From positions 1,426,001-1,490,000 of the forward strand of contig NZ_MTQL01000007.1 in the NCBI RefSeq assembly GCF_001984125.1: DNA of 64,000 nucleotides, given 5' to 3'. Positions 62,807 through 64,000 of this stretch are shown here, one piece after another; the first letter of the stretch is position 1; every line of letters begins with the position of its first letter. This DNA comes from Leifsonia sp. ALI-44-B. Lineage in GTDB: Bacteria; Actinomycetota; Actinomycetes; Actinomycetales; Microbacteriaceae. The position numbers and the translations under genes are program-made. The notes under the pieces are model-generated. The model searched no databases. It was given only the letters and a program-made list of their open reading frames with translations, and was not told the origin of the DNA.

Positions 62807-64000
62807 ATGATCGAGGACGTTTCGACGACAGCACGCGACCGTGCTGCGTCTGCCGCGCGGTCTGGGCCGGGCGCATCCGCGGCCTCGGGTGCGGTCGGCC
62901 GCCCCGACACCCTCGACGACGCGCTCGCTTCCGCCTCCGCTTCCTCGACTTCTGGTTTCGGCGCCGCGGGCGCCGCCACCGCCGCCTCGGCTTCCGACCC
63001 CGACGGCCCCGGCCGCAGGCCCGGCCTCCCCGGCACCCTCTCGGCCGCCCGCGCCGCCGCCCGCAACTGGCGCTCGGCCTACGGTTCGCGCCTCGTCTTC
63101 AGCGACCTGCTGGTGCTCGTCTGGGTCGTCTTCGGCGTGCAGCTCGGCTACTTCGGCTACGACACCGCCAACGCCAACTTCGTGGGCGACCTGGCCGGCA
63201 CGGTCGTCAGCTACACGGCCATCTCGTTGGCCATCATCATCGGCTGGATGGTCTCGCTCACCGCTTTCGGCAGTCGCGGCTATCGAGTGGTGGGCGTGGG
63301 TGTCGCCGAGTACAAACTGATCGCCGACGCATCCGTGCGCTGGTTCGGGCTCGTGGCCATCATCGCGTTCCTGTTCAAGATCGACCTGGCCCGCGGCTAC
63401 ATCCTCATCGCTTTCCCGGTGGGCATGGTCGTGCTCATGTTCTCGCGCTGGATGTGGCGGCAGTGGCTGGGTGTGCAGCGGGCGCGCGGCGCGTATTCGT
63501 CGCAGGTGCTGCTGGTCGGCAGCGAAGAGTCCACGTCGCATATCGCTCGCGAACTGCAGCGTCAGCCGGCCGCCGGTTACCGCGTGGTGGGTGCCTGCAT
63601 CCCGTCGGGCCGGGTTGCCGACTACCTGCCCGGCACCACCATCCCCGTCTCGGGCAACGTCGATTCGGTGATGGAAGCCATGGATGCCACGGGCGCCGAC
63701 ACCCTGGTCATCACGTCGTCCGATGAGCTGTCACCCCAGAAGGTGCGCGAGCTCAGCTGGAACCTCGAGCCCGGCCGCCAACACCTCGTCGTGGCGCCCG
63801 CGCTGACCGACCTGGGTGGCCCCCGCATCCACACGCGCCCCGTCGCCGGCCTGCCCCTGATTCACGTCGAGACGCCGCGCTATGAGGGCCGTAAGCAGGT
63901 CGCGAAACGCCTCTTCGACATCCTCGCCTCCGGCATGCTGATTCTGGTGCTCTCGCCCGTGCTCGCCATCATCGCCATCACGGTGCGCCTCACGAGCCCG
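62807..64000 (+). CDS. Polyprenyl-phosphate sugar-1-phosphate transferase of EPS synthesis (3' end outside window)
   Basis: The frame from ATG 62807 (GCGGAGA upstream) is open to the window end, giving 398 residues so far. After an Ala/Ser-rich tail of about 85 residues come four membrane helices (about 95-270), a Rossmann-like domain (SQVLLVGSEESTSHIARELQRQ, VITSSDELSPQKVRELSW), and the start of the catalytic bacterial sugar transferase domain (KQVAKRLFDILASGMLILVLSPVLAIIAI). Proteins of this plan (WbaP/WcaJ/ExoY class) put the first sugar phosphate onto undecaprenyl phosphate and so begin an EPS repeat unit. The neighbouring kinase and phosphatase fit. Confidence 0.9.
   Translation, partial: MIEDVSTTARDRAASAARSGPGASAASGAVGRPDTLDDALASASASSTSGFGAAGAATAASASDPDGPGRRPGLPGTLSAARAAARNWRSAYGSRLVFSDLLVLVWVVFGVQLGYFGYDTANANFVGDLAGTVVSYTAISLAIIIGWMVSLTAFGSRGYRVVGVGVAEYKLIADASVRWFGLVAIIAFLFKIDLARGYILIAFPVGMVVLMFSRWMWRQWLGVQRARGAYSSQVLLVGSEESTSHIARELQRQPAAGYRVVGACIPSGRVADYLPGTTIPVSGNVDSVMEAMDATGADTLVITSSDELSPQKVRELSWNLEPGRQHLVVAPALTDLGGPRIHTRPVAGLPLIHVETPRYEGRKQVAKRLFDILASGMLILVLSPVLAIIAITVRLTSP

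Overview
This is a chromosomal window from a high-GC actinobacterium, most likely a member of the Microbacteriaceae. The evidence is the strongly GC-rich third codon positions, many GTG starts, the gene order dnaX-recR-lysC-asd, an aspartokinase with the actinobacterial 421-residue architecture and an internal second start, LAxTG/LAxSG-type surface anchors, malate:quinone oxidoreductase, and a GH6 cellulase next to a membrane GT2 synthase. No rRNA, tRNA, CRISPR array, transposase or prophage gene was seen.

Layout. (1) 1-8302: a glycoside hydrolase locus (GH35 tail, modular GH30, and an RCC1 protein fused to a GH43) that reads as a machine for plant type II arabinogalactan. (2) 8445-9846: a small cassette with lower GC than its neighbours, made of a secreted protein and two tiny membrane proteins joined by ATGA overlaps. 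(3) 9909-11890: DoxX, a small acidic protein, a DUF3592-like protein and a MOSC protein. (4) 11945-18178: dnaX, recR, lysC and asd. (5) 18193-27077: a sensor kinase, a membrane protein with a degenerate GGDEF domain, a lipoprotein, a membrane GT2 polysaccharide synthase, an HPt-like protein without its histidine, an OmpR-type regulator, a membrane-anchored GH6 and an SGNH lipoprotein. I read this as a regulated exopolysaccharide (cellulose-like) system without the usual bcs accessory genes. (6) 27082-32277: mqo, thymidine kinase, and two paralogous sortable surface proteins, one with about 55 Pro-Thr repeats.

(7) 32372-42806: a complete peptide ABC transporter, with ATPases on the minus strand and the binding protein and permeases on the plus strand, together with an M19 dipeptidase, an M24-fold enzyme that has lost metal ligands, an alpha/beta hydrolase and a tandem Lrp regulator. 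(8) 42919-44725: an NAD(P)-binding reductase and a divergent TetR gene with two clear palindromic operators between them. (9) 44728-50058: an RpiR regulator and a cell-wall sugar recycling operon (MFS transporter, AnmK, MurQ, NagB). (10) 50055-56434: a second peptide-type ABC transporter, followed by an AraC regulator. (11) 56444-59156: TetR, a thioredoxin-reductase-like flavoprotein and a CPBP protease. (12) 59314-64000: the start of a capsule/EPS locus (Wzz/kinase fusion, low-molecular-weight phosphatase, a beta-propeller-like membrane protein, and a polyprenyl-phosphate sugar transferase cut by the window end).

The strongest candidates for undescribed biology are the GT2/GH6 system with a degenerate GGDEF protein and a pseudo-HPt protein (18193-27077), the three-gene overlapping cassette (8445-9846), the RCC1-GH43 fusion with an internal export signal, and a 20-codon micro-ORF that bridges two genes at 40742.
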